This document shows positions 44,523-53,705 of a DNA stretch of 64,000 nt, piece after piece. Position 1 is the first letter of the stretch. Each line of letters starts with the position of its first letter. Below the pieces are notes generated by a model that was given only the letters and a program-made list of their open reading frames with translations, did not search any database and was not told where the DNA came from. The translations under genes were made by a program, and so were the position numbers. Origin of the DNA: CAZICM01 sp964537685 (GTDB lineage Bacteria; Myxococcota_A; Polyangia; Polyangiales; Polyangiaceae); assembly GCA_964537685.1 (NCBI GenBank), contig CAZICM010000034.1, forward strand, positions 1 to 64,000, in the 5' to 3' direction.

Positions 44523-44823
44523 ATCGATCTCCTCTAAGGACCCGAACGGCGATAAAACGCCGGCAGCACGAAAGAACGCATACTCAAAATCGTCCGAATC
44601 GCAATCGATCTCTCGCAGCACCGCGCAAGCCCGCCGTTGCGGAACAGAACAGCAAGCTACGGCTCAATAGCAATGCAGCGTCAATCAGTTTTGAAAAACG
44701 GCTGGGGCTGAACCTAGGTACGCATTGGTCCGCGCGCCAGACGTGCATTAAGTTTTTTGGCAATTTTTTTTGGCTATTTTTGATACGCCCCAAGCACAAG
44801 ACTCATGAATAATCCGTGCACCC

Positions 44824-45624
44824 ATGCTTGATGCCCTAATCGGCCTTGGCGCGTTTTCAGTTTTTCTATTGACCGTACCCGCGGCTCCATCGCTCGATCC
44901 GGGGCCATCGCCCGAGTGTCCCGATGACATGCGCATCGTGAGCGGCACCCATTACGACGAAGTGCAACACCTTTGTGTAGATATCCAAAAGGATAAAAAA
45001 GACACGCATTGCTTTGAGTATTGGGAAGGCATTACCGCCGAAGAAGGAAAGGCGACAGAGATCCGCGTGTGCATGGATCAATATGAAGCGCCGAACAAGC
45101 GCGGCGCGCGGCCTTTCGTGATGAAATCATTCAAGGATGCAGAGAAACATTGCGCTGCCCGGGGCAAGCGAATCTGCAGCGAGCAGGAATGGGAGCTCGC
45201 CTGCGAAGGCGAAGAGCGAAGGCCCCTGGCATACGGCTGGAAAGTAAATAAGAAGCTATGCAACAGCGATAAAAGCTGGCGCCCGTTTGATGCCAAAAAG
45301 CTTAAAGAAGGCGGGGAAGCCGAAAAAGAAGAGCTCGAAAAACTCTGGCAGGGATCGCCCAGCGGCACCTACCTAAGCTGTGTATCGCCCTTTGGTATCT
45401 TCGATATGATGGGCAACGTTGAAGAATGGGTGAGCACCCGCAGCAGCCGCAAATTTCCAGGGGCTTTAATGGGCGGCTTTTGGGCAAAACCCTGGACGGG
45501 ATGCCGGGGCACCAACGATGCTCATGAGCCGACCTTTCAATTCTATGAAACGGGATTCCGCTGCTGTGCCGAGCCCGGCACATTAACCAGCCGCGGAAAA
45601 AAGAAGAAAAAGAAATCCGATTAA
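44824..45624 (+). CDS. SUMF1/FGE-type domain protein, exported
   Basis: The 266-residue product has a hydrophobic N-terminal signal (LGAFSVFLLTVPAAPS) and a formylglycine-generating-enzyme-like fold: RICSEQEWELACEG, FDMMGNVEEWVST, GCRGT and the end FRCCAEPG. FGE-type domains can be true enzymes or sugar/peptide-binding folds; the tail here lacks the usual active Cys spacing, so a binding role is more likely. A Lys-rich C-terminus (KKKKKKSD) follows. It is divergent from lon across about 300 nt, an AT-rich stretch near 44750 that may hold the promoters. Confidence 0.82.
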   Translation: MLDALIGLGAFSVFLLTVPAAPSLDPGPSPECPDDMRIVSGTHYDEVQHLCVDIQKDKKDTHCFEYWEGITAEEGKATEIRVCMDQYEAPNKRGARPFVMKSFKDAEKHCAARGKRICSEQEWELACEGEERRPLAYGWKVNKKLCNSDKSWRPFDAKKLKEGGEAEKEELEKLWQGSPSGTYLSCVSPFGIFDMMGNVEEWVSTRSSRKFPGALMGGFWAKPWTGCRGTNDAHEPTFQFYETGFRCCAEPGTLTSRGKKKKKKSD

Positions 45625-45646
45625 ATTGGTTTAAATATCGAAGGGA

Positions 45647-46588
45647 TTAACTGCGGGCCCGCGATGCCAAGTCCACATCGCTTGGGGGGGCTGGCTTCTT
45701 TTTCGCGGGCGGCGCCTGAACCGGCTTGGACTTTGCCACTTGGTTCTTCTTGGCCTTTTGAGGCGCTGCTTTTTTCGCGGCCTCGACTTGATAACCCACA
45801 ACCCTTCTCAAGTTCTCGGGCACGTCTTCCCGCCCGGCGAATTTCGCTCCGGCCTCGATTCCCGCAGCGTTCTTGTGCTTGAGCAAATACAAAATCGCCC
45901 TGTAAGAGCGCTCGATATTTTCATCGTTCACATGCTCGATCTCTTCAGCGGTCCGCTTCGCCACAAGCTCGTCATACGAAAGCCCAGCGTTCTGTTCGAG
46001 CCAATAGCGATAGTCCACGATTACATCCAACGTCCTGCGCCGCAGCGATACCTGCCGCGTATCGGGAATGCCCGGAAGCGCTTCGCGAATAGGCGCCTGC
46101 GAAAGCTCCGACAGCGCATCCTGCATCACCGAGAGCTCCCATTCGCGATTCTTCAGATGGCGCGCCGTAATGCGCGAAAGCCCTCGCACCAAAGGCTCAA
46201 TCAAGCGCGTGTCCTTCGTGCGCGCGAGCAAATCGTAGAGCCTCCGCTTGGCTTCCCACGTCGTGTTGCCATCATCGAGCGCCTTAAAAATTGCACCGAT
46301 CGCAGCCGGCCCGCGCCGCGCCACCTGAGCCACCGCGCCTTCGCACACCCGCACTTCCGCAAGCGAAGGGCCTTCCCGCGAAAAACGGCTGAACACACAC
46401 TTGGACTGCACAGCCTTCAGCTCGAGCTCGATCATTTTTTTGGGCGCGCGCGGCTCCTCAAAGCTCACATCTTCAAACACCGGATCCCGCAGCGGCGCGG
46501 CCTCTTCCGCATGCGCGCGCCCCGCCGGCAACAGACCCAGAACCGTAAGCAAAACCAGCGAGCAAACCTGCTTCATGACCGTCCTCAT
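45647..46588 (-). CDS. Exported HEAT-like helical protein
   Basis: The 313-residue product has a signal peptide ending AGRAHA-EEA. The mature part is alpha-helical with repeat-like pieces (AVAQVARRGPAAIGAIFKAL, LYDLLARTKDTRLIEPLVRGL) suggestive of HEAT repeats, and a Lys/Pro/Ala-rich C-terminal tail. Its start overlaps the pentaheme cytochrome stop by 4 nt (ATGA), so it is translationally coupled to that gene and probably acts with it in the periplasm. The family is not recognised with certainty. Confidence 0.7.
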   Translation of the reverse strand: MRTVMKQVCSLVLLTVLGLLPAGRAHAEEAAPLRDPVFEDVSFEEPRAPKKMIELELKAVQSKCVFSRFSREGPSLAEVRVCEGAVAQVARRGPAAIGAIFKALDDGNTTWEAKRRLYDLLARTKDTRLIEPLVRGLSRITARHLKNREWELSVMQDALSELSQAPIREALPGIPDTRQVSLRRRTLDVIVDYRYWLEQNAGLSYDELVAKRTAEEIEHVNDENIERSYRAILYLLKHKNAAGIEAGAKFAGREDVPENLRRVVGYQVEAAKKAAPQKAKKNQVAKSKPVQAPPAKKKPAPPSDVDLASRARS

Positions 46589-47742
46589 TTCCCATCCGAG
46601 GAAGGAAGAATTCCCTCCGCGATCACCACTTCATCCATCGCCTGCGAAACCCCAAACGACGCGGCCATCGCATTGTTCATGCGCTGATAGGCGACCTGAT
46701 ACCGGATGCGCGCCGCTCCCACTTGCTCTGAAAAAGTAAGCTCCACCGAAATCGCCGAACCGGCACCGGGAGGCGGCACCCTCGAGTCGGCTGCTTCTGT
46801 CCTGTGAAAGGAAAATCCAGCTTCCCGATCGCGCGGCCTATCCGCAAAGGTGCGGCCCAAAAACACAGGCTCCGCCGTCGCGATCACCTTCCCCGAAACA
46901 TCCAAAGCATCGGCCCGGACCTCAAGCCTGCGAAACATGTCGCCTGTTGGAAATGAATGTCCCGCGGCATAGGGCGCGAGCGTCAAAAGCACCTTCTTGG
47001 CCGAAGGGCGCGATGCGGAAATTTTCGCCCCCTGCTTGAGGATTGCGGCATCGCCGACCACCTTAAATGCATGGCTTTTGTGCGGTTTTCCCGGCGCCTG
47101 CTCAGGTGTGATTTGAGGCATATGGCATCCCTGACAATCGGTCTTCGCGAAGCTGGATGCCGCGTGTTCCCGCACCGTGTCCTGCATCGGCGCTGTCTCA
47201 CCGGGAAAATTGAACTGATGGCACGAGGCACACGCCTGGGTTGTCGACAGCCTCGCGTCAGCGAACACCGGATGCGGAGCCCCCTTATTTTGCCGGCTCC
47301 CGACGATATCTTGACCCTGCACATGACAAGTTGTGCAACCCACACCCACCGCCTGCGCAGCCTCTGCAGGCTCGGTCTTCGGATCGGCCTCCGGCGCATG
47401 ACAGCTTCGGCAAAAGGCCACGGGCTCAATGGCATACGCCTTTTGAAACACCGGATCGCTCCACGCTCTTTGATGCAGCGAACCTCGCCACTCCTCGGCG
47501 ATATCGGCATGACACGACGCACATGCATCGTTTTCGGCGCGCACGCTGAGCAGACTATTTTTTCGAAGCCGGGGCGCGGGTCCTGGCAGCGCAACCGATG
47601 AAGCAGGCTGTGCGGACGGCTCTCCGTAGGCCCAAGGAAGACCCAAACCCAGCGGCACAGCGACCACGAGCAACAGCCCCGCCGCCGCTGCCGCCGCCGT
47701 CTTTGCCACTGAACTCCGCGCGCTCCACAACACGTACTTCAC
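46585..47742 (-). CDS. Exported pentaheme c-type cytochrome
   Basis: The 385-residue product has a signal/anchor helix (AAAAAAGLLLVVAVPLGLGL). It carries five CxxCH sites (CASCH, CRSCH, CTTCH, CASCH, CQGCH), in the style of cytochrome c554/NrfA-related multiheme proteins, followed by a beta-rich C-terminal region containing YAAGHSFPTGDMFRR. It should carry electrons in the periplasm or at the membrane. The true reaction is unknown; a role as an electron donor or as a reductase is possible. It heads an operon with the HEAT-like protein and is divergent from fmt. Confidence 0.85.
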   Translation of the reverse strand: MKYVLWSARSSVAKTAAAAAAGLLLVVAVPLGLGLPWAYGEPSAQPASSVALPGPAPRLRKNSLLSVRAENDACASCHADIAEEWRGSLHQRAWSDPVFQKAYAIEPVAFCRSCHAPEADPKTEPAEAAQAVGVGCTTCHVQGQDIVGSRQNKGAPHPVFADARLSTTQACASCHQFNFPGETAPMQDTVREHAASSFAKTDCQGCHMPQITPEQAPGKPHKSHAFKVVGDAAILKQGAKISASRPSAKKVLLTLAPYAAGHSFPTGDMFRRLEVRADALDVSGKVIATAEPVFLGRTFADRPRDREAGFSFHRTEAADSRVPPPGAGSAISVELTFSEQVGAARIRYQVAYQRMNNAMAASFGVSQAMDEVVIAEGILPSSDGK

Positions 47743-47803
47743 CCTTGTTTTATCGCATATCGCACACGGCTATCCGAGTGTGACAAGCGCTTAGAAAAAG
47801 ATT

Positions 47804-47820
47804 TCCCAAGATCCTTGGGA
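47804..47820. promoter_or_regulatory. Palindrome in the fmt leader
   Basis: TCCCAAG-ATC-CTTGGGA is a perfect 7-bp inverted repeat with a 3-nt centre, 16 nt before the fmt ATG and in the divergent spacer shared with the cytochrome gene. It could be an operator or a short leader hairpin. Confidence 0.4.
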
Positions 47821-47836
47821 TGATAAAGAACCCGTC

Positions 47837-48775
47837 ATGCGCGCCATCTTTTTTGGAACACCAGCCATCGCCGTCCCAGCCCTCAATGCCTTGACCGAGC
47901 TCGCCGACGTTTCGCTTGTTGTCTGCCAACCTGATCGGCCATCAGGCCGGGGGCTCGAACTCAAAATGCCCGAGGTCAAAATCCGCGCGCTCGAACTCTC
48001 CATTCCGGTGCTCCAGCCCGACAAAGTCCGCACTCCCGAATTCGCCGAACGCATTCGCCAAGAACAAGCCGATATCGCCCTAGTAATCGCCTATGGACGC
48101 ATCCTTCCTCCGGCGGTGCTCGAAGGCCCCAAACATGGATGCCTCAACCTCCACGCTTCCATTCTTCCCCGCCTGCGGGGCGCCGCCCCCATCACATGGG
48201 CCATCGTGCGCGGTGAGAAAGAAACAGGCATCTCGCTGATGCAGATGGACGAAGGCTGCGACACAGGCCCCGTCTACACCGTGCACCGCATGCCCATCGG
48301 CGAGAACACGACCGCCGATGAATTGACCGTTCAAATGGGTGAACTCGCGGCCTCCGTCGTCCGGGCCGATTTGGCGCGCGTCGTGCACGGCGACATTCAG
48401 GCTCAGCCACAGAACAGCGCCGAAGCCACGCTCGCGCCCATCCTTAAAAAAGAAGATGGCAAAATCGACTGGAACCAATCCGCTCGCGATGCGCACAACC
48501 ACATCCGGGGCATGACCTCGTGGCCCGGCGCATTCACGACCCTCGGCGGAAAATTACTAAAAGTGCTTGAAACGAAGCTGATCAGCGATGATTCCGACGG
48601 TTTGGATACATCCCCCGGCACCGTCATCGAAGCATCCAAACACGGCGTAACCATTGCCTGCGGACGCGGCCGAATTGCCTTATTGCGGGCTCAGCTCGAA
48701 GGCCGGAAAGCCCTCGCGGCCCACGAACTGGTTGCCGGCCGCACCCTTCGCGAAGGCATGCTCCTCGGCGGCTAA
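47837..48775 (+). CDS. fmt: Methionyl-tRNA formyltransferase
   Basis: The 312-residue product has the formyltransferase Rossmann domain start (IFFGTPAIAVPAL), then NLHASILPRLRGAAPI with the catalytic Asn-His and formyl-binding region, DEGCDTGPVY, and the small C-terminal tRNA-binding barrel. It formylates initiator Met-tRNA. It overlaps the XRE regulator gene by 4 nt at the 3' end (convergent). A normal partner, def, is not seen within the window. Confidence 0.96.
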   Translation: MRAIFFGTPAIAVPALNALTELADVSLVVCQPDRPSGRGLELKMPEVKIRALELSIPVLQPDKVRTPEFAERIRQEQADIALVIAYGRILPPAVLEGPKHGCLNLHASILPRLRGAAPITWAIVRGEKETGISLMQMDEGCDTGPVYTVHRMPIGENTTADELTVQMGELAASVVRADLARVVHGDIQAQPQNSAEATLAPILKKEDGKIDWNQSARDAHNHIRGMTSWPGAFTTLGGKLLKVLETKLISDDSDGLDTSPGTVIEASKHGVTIACGRGRIALLRAQLEGRKALAAHELVAGRTLREGMLLGG

Positions 48776-49125
48776 TTTTCCGTCGATCCCTGCGCCTGAA
48801 TCCGCACGGCCGACTCCAGCACCTCCAACACCGCCTGCCGCATATACGAAGGAGCCGACTCGAACAGGGCACGGAACTCCGGCGATCGGGGCGACTTCTC
48901 ACCATCGCCAAACCACACATACAGCTCCACCCCCAATACCTCCGAGATGCTGCACATCACCGAGAGCGACGGATTCCTCAGACCGCGCTCAAGCAAGCCC
49001 GTGTATCCCGATGAAAGCCCAGCCCGCCGCGCCAATTCCGCCTGGCTCAATTTCGCTTCAACCCGCAGGCGCTTTAACAGCGAACCCAATTTCAGACCCG
49101 TATTTTTATCGATGCTCCGACGCAT
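48772..49125 (-). CDS. XRE-family HTH transcription regulator
   Basis: Start taken at 49125 (Met29 of a longer open frame), giving 117 residues. It has a HTH_3 domain (LGSLLKRLRVEAKLSQAELA, GYTGLLERGLRNPSL) and a short C-terminal helical tail (MRQAVLEVLESA). The C-terminal tail resembles that of the XRE regulator at 49672, so the two are probably paralogs. Both are divergent from the AT-rich spacer that holds repeated motifs, so auto- or cross-regulation is likely. Confidence 0.85.
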   Translation of the reverse strand: MRRSIDKNTGLKLGSLLKRLRVEAKLSQAELARRAGLSSGYTGLLERGLRNPSLSVMCSISEVLGVELYVWFGDGEKSPRSPEFRALFESAPSYMRQAVLEVLESAVRIQAQGSTEN

Positions 49126-49193
49126 AAAAACGACACGTAGGCCCATCGTTGGAATTGATCTACGTATTGAAAAGATATTTTCACTTACAATCA

Positions 49194-49558
49194 TAAAACA
49201 CCGTATCAATACGATGAATTACGACGGCGTATCTTTTTTTAATTCGCAATATTGCATTTGAAATGCTTGACAAAGGCTTAAAACACCGTATCGGCGCGCA
49301 CACCGCGCCCAAATTGCGCACCTGCCATGGCAATAATCAGGTGTATGAAACCAAAATCATCATTATCGAATCTTCAGAGGCTTCAGCTCCCGCAGGCGTC
49401 TAATGATGCATACCTTCTGCGCGTATTCATCGTTAATACAACATATTAAGTCAATAACAGCGTGTATCCGGTCCAACCTCAAAAAACACAATAAAAACAA
49501 TGAGATCATCTTAACATCAAAATATGTAATTTGAATTACATGTCATACATCGTTAATA
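49194..49558. promoter_or_regulatory. AT-rich spacer with repeated motifs between two XRE genes
   Basis: This 460-nt gap (49210-49671 and edges) is much more AT-rich than its flanks. It holds two copies of TAAAACACCGTATC (49194-49207 and 49279-49292) and two copies of CATCGTTAATA (49428-49438 and 49548-49558). Spaced direct repeats between divergent HTH genes are typical operator sites. No gene is seen in the rest. Confidence 0.55.
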
Positions 49559-49671
49559 TACAATACATTATCATTGCAATACCAGACACGCGCCTCTCAA
49601 TTGTCGCGGAACGATTTGAAGCCTACGAAATTCGATTGCCATCCGAACGATTTTGAAATCAAAGTTCGGGC

Positions 49672-50079
49672 ATGGATGTGCAGCAGGCATTCGGAAAAGC
49701 CATTCGCGATCGCCGCATCGCCCTAAAACTCACCCAGGACGAGCTGGCCGAGCGCGCAGGACTGACAGGCAAATACATTGGCACCGTGGAGCGCGGAGAG
49801 CGCGATCCAGGTTTATTTTCAATGCAGATCTTGGCCAAAGCCTTGGGCGCGGCCCTCGCCGATTTAATGGGAGGCAGCTCTATTTCGCTGAGCGAGCGCG
49901 CTCTCGAAGCGGCCAAGGAATTCGATCAAACCGATCCTCAAATGCAAGAGGCTGTTCTTGAGCTTTTGCGCGCCACGCAAAGACATGCCCCGCCTCGCCC
50001 TCATCCGGCGGCACATACGACGAAAAAAACAATGCTGGGCAGCGTCCGCGAAAAGCGCCCCAGAAAATCGGCAAAATAA
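49672..50079 (+). CDS. XRE-family HTH transcription regulator
   Basis: The 135-residue product has a HTH_3 domain near the start (IRDRRIALKLTQDELAERAG, KYIGTVERGERDPG) followed by a helical linker, a tail segment MQEAVLELLRATQ like that of the regulator at 48772, and a basic Pro/Lys-rich end. It probably binds the shared spacer. It converges on the ALDH operon with 4 nt between stops. Confidence 0.88.
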   Translation: MDVQQAFGKAIRDRRIALKLTQDELAERAGLTGKYIGTVERGERDPGLFSMQILAKALGAALADLMGGSSISLSERALEAAKEFDQTDPQMQEAVLELLRATQRHAPPRPHPAAHTTKKTMLGSVREKRPRKSAK

Positions 50080-50083
50080 ATTC

Positions 50084-51019
50084 CTACATCCCCGAAGGAT
50101 GCCAAATCGTTTTCATTTCAACAAAACGCTCAATCCAGCGCGGCGACTCGGTTTTGTTCGAATCAAACCAATCGCCTTCTCCAAGCGAGCGCGAGCGCAC
50201 CCGCTTTACGCTTCCCGCCGCCATGGCCTCGACACTCTTTCCAAGCTCGGCATCCACACCGTGCAAATCGAGCGCGGCGACCTCCATGTGCTTCGCCAAA
50301 TGCACCAAGACTTCTTTTACCGGCCCCGTCAGCACATTCACCACGCCGCCCGGCATATCGCTCGTCGCAATACATTCGGAAAACACAATCGCCGTTCTTG
50401 GATCGGTTTCGCCGGCCGCCACCACACACGTATTGCCTGAAACAATCACCGGCAAAATCGTGCTCAAAAGGCCAAGCAGCGCCGGCCTTGCCGGAGCAAC
50501 AATGGCCACCACACCCATCGATTCGGGAACCGTAAATGTAAAATGCGGCCCGCCCGTCGGATTTAAACTCGAAAATAGGCTTTGGTATTTATCCGTCCAG
50601 CCCGCATACGCAATCGCCCGATCGGTCGCCGCATTGAATTCCCGCAGCGCCTGCTCTTTGCTTAAACCGCCTTTTTCCAGCGATAAAATAAGCTCATCCC
50701 GCTTGCCCTCCATCATCTCGGCCAAGCGATAAATAATCTGCCCCCGATTAAATGCCGTCCGGCCGGCCCAGCCATCCCATGCATTGCGCGCCGCACTCAC
50801 GGCATCCCGCGCATCCTTGCGCGACGCCCAAGGAATATTCTCCATAACAACGCTCGAATTGGCCGCGCCGGCATGCTCCGCGACCTGAAAATACCGGCCT
50901 GATTCCGATCTCACAAATGCGCCGCCGATAAGCATTTTGTAGCACTTGCGGACCGAAAGCCGCACGGCGGGCACCCCTTGACTGCTGCTGACCCAGGTCT
51001 GTTGGTCTTCGCGCGCCAT
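50084..51019 (-). CDS. Non-catalytic short aldehyde dehydrogenase homolog
   Basis: The ATG at 51019 gives about 311 residues that match the N-terminal and NAD-binding part of ALDH proteins (WASRKDARDAVSAARNAWDGW, IAPARPALLGLL, PGGVVNVLTGP), but the sequence ends before the catalytic Cys and Glu. The catalytic half (ELGGK, GQxC) is missing, so it cannot be an aldehyde oxidiser by itself. It starts 2 nt before the stop of the full ALDH gene, so the two are coupled. This pairing recalls the two-domain ALDH16 proteins whose second ALDH-like domain is inactive. It may therefore stabilise or channel for the active partner. Confidence 0.82.
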   Translation of the reverse strand: MAREDQQTWVSSSQGVPAVRLSVRKCYKMLIGGAFVRSESGRYFQVAEHAGAANSSVVMENIPWASRKDARDAVSAARNAWDGWAGRTAFNRGQIIYRLAEMMEGKRDELILSLEKGGLSKEQALREFNAATDRAIAYAGWTDKYQSLFSSLNPTGGPHFTFTVPESMGVVAIVAPARPALLGLLSTILPVIVSGNTCVVAAGETDPRTAIVFSECIATSDMPGGVVNVLTGPVKEVLVHLAKHMEVAALDLHGVDAELGKSVEAMAAGSVKRVRSRSLGEGDWFDSNKTESPRWIERFVEMKTIWHPSGM

Positions 51020-51021
51020 AA

Positions 51022-52608
51022 TCAATCCACCTCAAGATAAGCGAGCAGCCCCTGCCGTCCGCCCTCGCGTCCAAAACCACTTTCTTTGTAGCCGCCGAAA
51101 GGCGCGCTGGGATCGAATTTATTGTAGGTATTCGCCCAAACGACGCCTGCCTTCAGCTTTTGAGCCACCCAAAAACTCTTCGCCCCTTTATCGGTCCACA
51201 CGCCCGCCGAAAGACCGTACATCGTATTGTTGGCCTTTTCGATCGCCTCTTCTGGTGTGCGGAAAGTCATCGCCGAAAGCACCGGCCCAAAGATTTCCTC
51301 GCGGGCAATCCGATGAGATTGCGATACGCCGGTGAATAAAGTGGGCGCAAACCAATACCCTTGTTTTGGCAAGGAACACGGAACGCTATAACGGACGGCT
51401 CCTTCCCGCTCCCCCGCTTCGGTGAGTTCGCGAATTTTATCGAGCTGCATTTTCGAATTGATGGCACCCACGTCTGTATTTTTGTCCAAGGGATTTCCAA
51501 CCCTCAGCGTGGCCATCCTATCCTTGAGTTTTCGAATTAATAAATCGTGAATGCTTTCCTCGGCGAGCAGCCTCGAACCGGCGCAGCACACATGCCCTTG
51601 ATTAAAATAAATCGCATTAATAATTCCCTCGACGGCCTGATCGAGCGGAGCATCGGCAAATACGATATTGGCCGCTTTGCCGCCGAGCTCCAGTGTCAGT
51701 TTCTTCGGCGTTCCCGAAATGGCCTGGGCGATTTTCTTACCAACCTCGGTCGAGCCTGTAAACGCGACTTTATCAATGCCCGAATGCTTGACCAGCGCGG
51801 CCCCCGTAGCGCCCGCTCCGGTCACAATATTCACCGCTCCGGGGGGCAGATCGGCCTCTTGAATTATTTTTGCCAGCAATAAAGCCGTAAGCGGCGTGGT
51901 TTCCGCGGGTTTCAATACACATGTATTGCCTGCCGCAAGCGCAGGCGCCAATTTCCACGCCGCCATTAACAAGGGGAAATTCCAAGGAATGACTTGCCCA
52001 CACACACCCAGCGCGCGGGGACTCCTGCCTGGAAATGCAAAATCTAATTTATCGGCCCATCCCGCATAATAAAAGAAATGCGCCGCAGCGAGCGGGATAT
52101 CCACATCGCGCGATTCTTTAATGGGTTTCCCGCCATCCATCGTCTCCACAATCGCAAACTCGCGGGCCTTTTCCTGAAGGGCGCGGGCAATTCGATAGAT
52201 ATATTTACCTCTATCAATGGGACGAAGCCTGGACCAATATTTTTCATAGCAAAGGCGGGCGGCGGCCACGGCCACATCGACATCGGCCTCGCCCGCCTCG
52301 GCCACTTCGGCGAGCTGCTCCTCGGTCGCGGGATTATGCGTCGCAAAGTATTTTCCCGAGCGGGGCTCTACCCACTGCCCACCGATAAACAGCTCATAAC
52401 GGGGAGCGATGCGCACATGATCCGTCGCCTCGGGCGAAGGAGCGTAGGTCCAGGCATCTCCAAAGACCAAACGCGGCGGCGCATCATTAGCGGCCGGATT
52501 ACGCTTCTCCTCCGGCATTAGCGCAGCCTCTTTCGCGCCATTGCTTTCGGACGGCACTGCTTTGGCCTTTGATGAATCTGCTTTGGAAGAGGAAGCCGAC
52601 TTCGCCAC
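51022..52608 (-). CDS. Aldehyde dehydrogenase
   Basis: The 528-residue product starts with GTG after AAGGGA. A polar N-terminal extension (about 50 residues) precedes the ALDH fold with QVIPWNFPLLMAAWK, KPAETTP, FTGSTEVGKKI, catalytic Glu in LELGGK (E307) and catalytic Cys in NQGHVCCAGSR (C341). It should oxidise aldehydes with NAD(P). The neighbour deoC makes acetaldehyde, which is the likely substrate, giving acetate. The next gene encodes a non-catalytic ALDH-like protein. Confidence 0.93.
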   Translation of the reverse strand: MAKSASSSKADSSKAKAVPSESNGAKEAALMPEEKRNPAANDAPPRLVFGDAWTYAPSPEATDHVRIAPRYELFIGGQWVEPRSGKYFATHNPATEEQLAEVAEAGEADVDVAVAAARLCYEKYWSRLRPIDRGKYIYRIARALQEKAREFAIVETMDGGKPIKESRDVDIPLAAAHFFYYAGWADKLDFAFPGRSPRALGVCGQVIPWNFPLLMAAWKLAPALAAGNTCVLKPAETTPLTALLLAKIIQEADLPPGAVNIVTGAGATGAALVKHSGIDKVAFTGSTEVGKKIAQAISGTPKKLTLELGGKAANIVFADAPLDQAVEGIINAIYFNQGHVCCAGSRLLAEESIHDLLIRKLKDRMATLRVGNPLDKNTDVGAINSKMQLDKIRELTEAGEREGAVRYSVPCSLPKQGYWFAPTLFTGVSQSHRIAREEIFGPVLSAMTFRTPEEAIEKANNTMYGLSAGVWTDKGAKSFWVAQKLKAGVVWANTYNKFDPSAPFGGYKESGFGREGGRQGLLAYLEVD

Positions 52609-52673
52609 GCTAATTCCCTTTCACCTTCACGACAATACAATCAAATTGATTCAGACCGGCGATCGAAATAGCA

Positions 52674-53621
52674 TCAATCCTTGCTGAAATAGTCGCCGCC
52701 TTGATAGGCGCCCGTGCGCTCTTTTTCCAATTGCATAAGCACATCATTTAATAGTGTTGATGCGCCAAATCGGAATAAATCGGGTGTGAGCCAGGTATCG
52801 CCCAAGGTTTCCTTCACAATCACCAAATAGTGCAGCGCCTGTTTCGCCGTGCGAATACCGCCCGCGGGTTTCATTCCAATAATGCGGCCCGTCGCATAAT
52901 AAAAATCCCGGATGGCCTCGAGCATTACCAAGGTGACGGCCGGTGTCGCCGCAGGCTGTATTTTCCCCGTCGAGGTTTTAATAAAATCGGCGCCTGCGAG
53001 CATGGCAATTTGGCTGGCCTTGCGGACGCGATCGTAAGTCCCAAGTTCGCCTGTTTCTAAAATTACTTTTAAATGAGCGGGGCCACAGGCTTCTTTTACG
53101 GCGACAATTTCATCGAATACTGCATCAAATTCACCGGATAGCATTGCGCCGCGATCGATCACCATATCGATTTCATCCGCTCCGGCCTCGACGGCGCGCC
53201 TCACGTCATCGAGCTTCACGGAAAGCGCCGAAAGCCCCGAAGGAAAAGCCGTGGCGACACTGGCCACTTTCACCGTTGAACCTTGGAGGGCAGCCTTGGC
53301 GACACCGACCAGCTTCGGATACACACACACGGCCGCGCACGATGGAACATCCGCATTTTCGTGGGGAAAGCGGGCTTTTTGGCACATCTGCCTCACCTTG
53401 CCCGGCGAGTCTTTTCCTTCGAGCGTGGTGAGATCCATCATCGAGACGGAAAGCTTCAAACCGGCGACCTTGGCGGCCTTTTTGATGCTGCGCTTAGCGA
53501 GCTGAGCCGCGCGCTCTTCCACCATCACTTTGTCGACGGTGGGACACGAAAAGTCGCGAAGAATAGGGGTTTTTGTGCCACTACCCTGAAAGCTTTGGAG
53601 AGGCGTCGACATGGTTGTCAT
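52674..53621 (-). CDS. deoC: Deoxyribose-phosphate aldolase
   Basis: The 315-residue product is a DeoC aldolase with a longer N-terminal part: FIKTSTGK holds the Schiff-base Lys (K215), KVILETGELG and MKPAGGIRT are other barrel landmarks. It splits deoxyribose-5-phosphate to glyceraldehyde-3-phosphate and acetaldehyde in nucleoside salvage. It is the first gene of an operon with the ALDH pair (65 nt gap), consistent with acetaldehyde removal. It is divergent from the peroxiredoxin gene. Confidence 0.95.
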   Translation of the reverse strand: MTTMSTPLQSFQGSGTKTPILRDFSCPTVDKVMVEERAAQLAKRSIKKAAKVAGLKLSVSMMDLTTLEGKDSPGKVRQMCQKARFPHENADVPSCAAVCVYPKLVGVAKAALQGSTVKVASVATAFPSGLSALSVKLDDVRRAVEAGADEIDMVIDRGAMLSGEFDAVFDEIVAVKEACGPAHLKVILETGELGTYDRVRKASQIAMLAGADFIKTSTGKIQPAATPAVTLVMLEAIRDFYYATGRIIGMKPAGGIRTAKQALHYLVIVKETLGDTWLTPDLFRFGASTLLNDVLMQLEKERTGAYQGGDYFSKD

Positions 53622-53705
53622 CTCTCTTTTGTTTGAGCCCGCCCACCCTACACGCGCGCACTACAAGTGCGAAGAGCGAAGTAAAACCCGTGTTACCTTC
53701 CGCGC

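Noticed and set aside
49500..49560. Possible dif-like site in the AT-rich spacer
   Set aside because: Only a short stretch resembles the XerD arm; the central and XerC parts do not match.
50084..51019. Frameshifted or broken ALDH gene
   Set aside because: The frame is clean, the start is coupled to the upstream stop, and non-catalytic ALDH halves are known partners.
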